Part shown: one piece after another, positions 36,664-37,090 of the stretch | How positions within the stretch are numbered: position 1 is the first letter of the stretch | How the letters are laid out: every line of letters begins with the position of its first letter | Program-made: the position numbers and the translations under genes | Assembly (NCBI GenBank): GCA_902812455.1 | Contig: CADDZH010000049.1 | Span: 1-37,090, forward strand | Source of the DNA: Chloroflexota bacterium | Lineage (GTDB): Bacteria; Chloroflexota; Ktedonobacteria; Ktedonobacterales; Ktedonobacteraceae | DNA length: 37,090 nucleotides | Reading direction: 5' to 3' | Notes under the pieces: model-generated | What the model was told of the DNA's origin: nothing | The model's database searches: none | Seen by the model: only the letters and a program-made list of their open reading frames with translations

Positions 36664-36792
36664 CTTCGATAAGCATAGGATATGATCTGGGAGGGGAGGA
36701 TGTCAAGATATGGAACATGTTCTTAGATAAGGTGGCAGGCAACCTTCGTATCTTCGTGCGATAATGAATCTGGATTGCCTGAAAGGAGAAGT

Positions 36793-37090
36793 ATGAGCAA
36801 CGACCTGAAAGACGAATTGACCATCCAAGAAGTCACCAAAGAGAATTGGCGGGCAGCACTTCGTCTGGCTGTGCATCCTGACCAACAACGCTTTATTGCT
36901 GCTGTGGCTCCAATTGCCGCTATTGCCCTTGCCAAAGCCTATATTCGGCCGGGCGGCTTGCTCTGGCTGCCCTACGCGTTCTATACCAATACTGAGATGA
37001 TCGGTTTTACAGAACTGGCCTATGAACCAGAAAGTGAAAGCAATTACTGGATTTTCCACTTTTTTATTGATGTCGCGTATCAAGGGCAGG
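36793..37090 (+). CDS. GNAT-family N-acetyltransferase, 3' end cut by window
   Basis: The first 99 residues are visible. They read TIQEVTKENWRAALRLAVHP, DQQRFIAAVAPIAAIALAKAY and IGFTELAYEPESESNYWIFHFFIDVAYQGQ. This is the N-terminal half of a GNAT fold of the spermidine-acetyltransferase-like group, up to the beta4 strand that precedes the acetyl-CoA binding loop. AAAGGAG lies at 36782-36788, four bases before the ATG. The frame runs off the window edge at base 37090 without a stop, so length and acceptor substrate are unknown. Confidence 0.85.
   Translation, partial: MSNDLKDELTIQEVTKENWRAALRLAVHPDQQRFIAAVAPIAAIALAKAYIRPGGLLWLPYAFYTNTEMIGFTELAYEPESESNYWIFHFFIDVAYQGQ

Overview
The window looks like chromosome of a high-GC, probably filamentous Chloroflexota bacterium, most likely of the Ktedonobacteria type. 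This placement is an inference from gene style and was not tested. The points behind it are: housekeeping genes broken up by many small GC-rich hairpin repeats; a SecA with a very large N-terminal insertion; several XRE-plus-TPR regulators; and a minC-minD-minE cluster. No rRNA or tRNA gene and no CRISPR array was recognised.

Layout. 1-4.8 kb: queF (queuosine pathway), a small membrane protein and secA. 4.9-7.2 kb: an AT-richer island holding a convergent pair, a three-Cys-motif DUF5131/Gp37-Gp68 protein and its partner family TcmP, with a strong promoter and a palindrome in front of the first gene. 7.3-11.6 kb: metabolism (proline dehydrogenase, an SDR oxidoreductase, malate dehydrogenase, a class III CoA-transferase). 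11.7-14.3 kb: a second AT-richer block with a PmeII-like restriction endonuclease overlapping its N4/N6 DNA methyltransferase, then a Uma2-family putative nuclease. 14.5-20 kb: dnaN, recF, a DUF4129 membrane protein and aroC. 20-25.5 kb: two XRE-TPR regulators pointing away from each other's operons. One precedes moaC. The other heads an apparent operon with a diverged sigma-like protein and a protein carrying an HX3CX2C zinc anti-sigma motif. 26.3-30.8 kb: an acyl-CoA synthetase-like enzyme, rsmI and minCDE. 30.8-32 kb: a gene-poor stretch with long nested inverted repeats, possibly a structured RNA. 32-37 kb: an extradiol-type VOC protein, FAH-family hydrolase, aroE, an unknown gene, a DUF488 protein, a Fur-family regulator with a perfect 7-1-7 Fur box, and the start of a GNAT acetyltransferase cut by the window edge.

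How it fits together. dnaN-recF, secA, minCDE, rsmI, aroC/aroE and mdh are core functions. The DUF5131/TcmP pair and the restriction-modification pair are accessory and possibly defensive. They lie about 5 kb apart, separated by ordinary metabolic genes. The regulator / sigma-like / zinc-protein operon at 22-25.5 kb is a plausible self-contained signalling module. The best candidates for something undescribed are the DUF5131/TcmP pair, that three-gene operon, and the nested inverted-repeat locus around 30.97-31.36 kb. Homology calls are from recognition of motifs by eye; no search was run.
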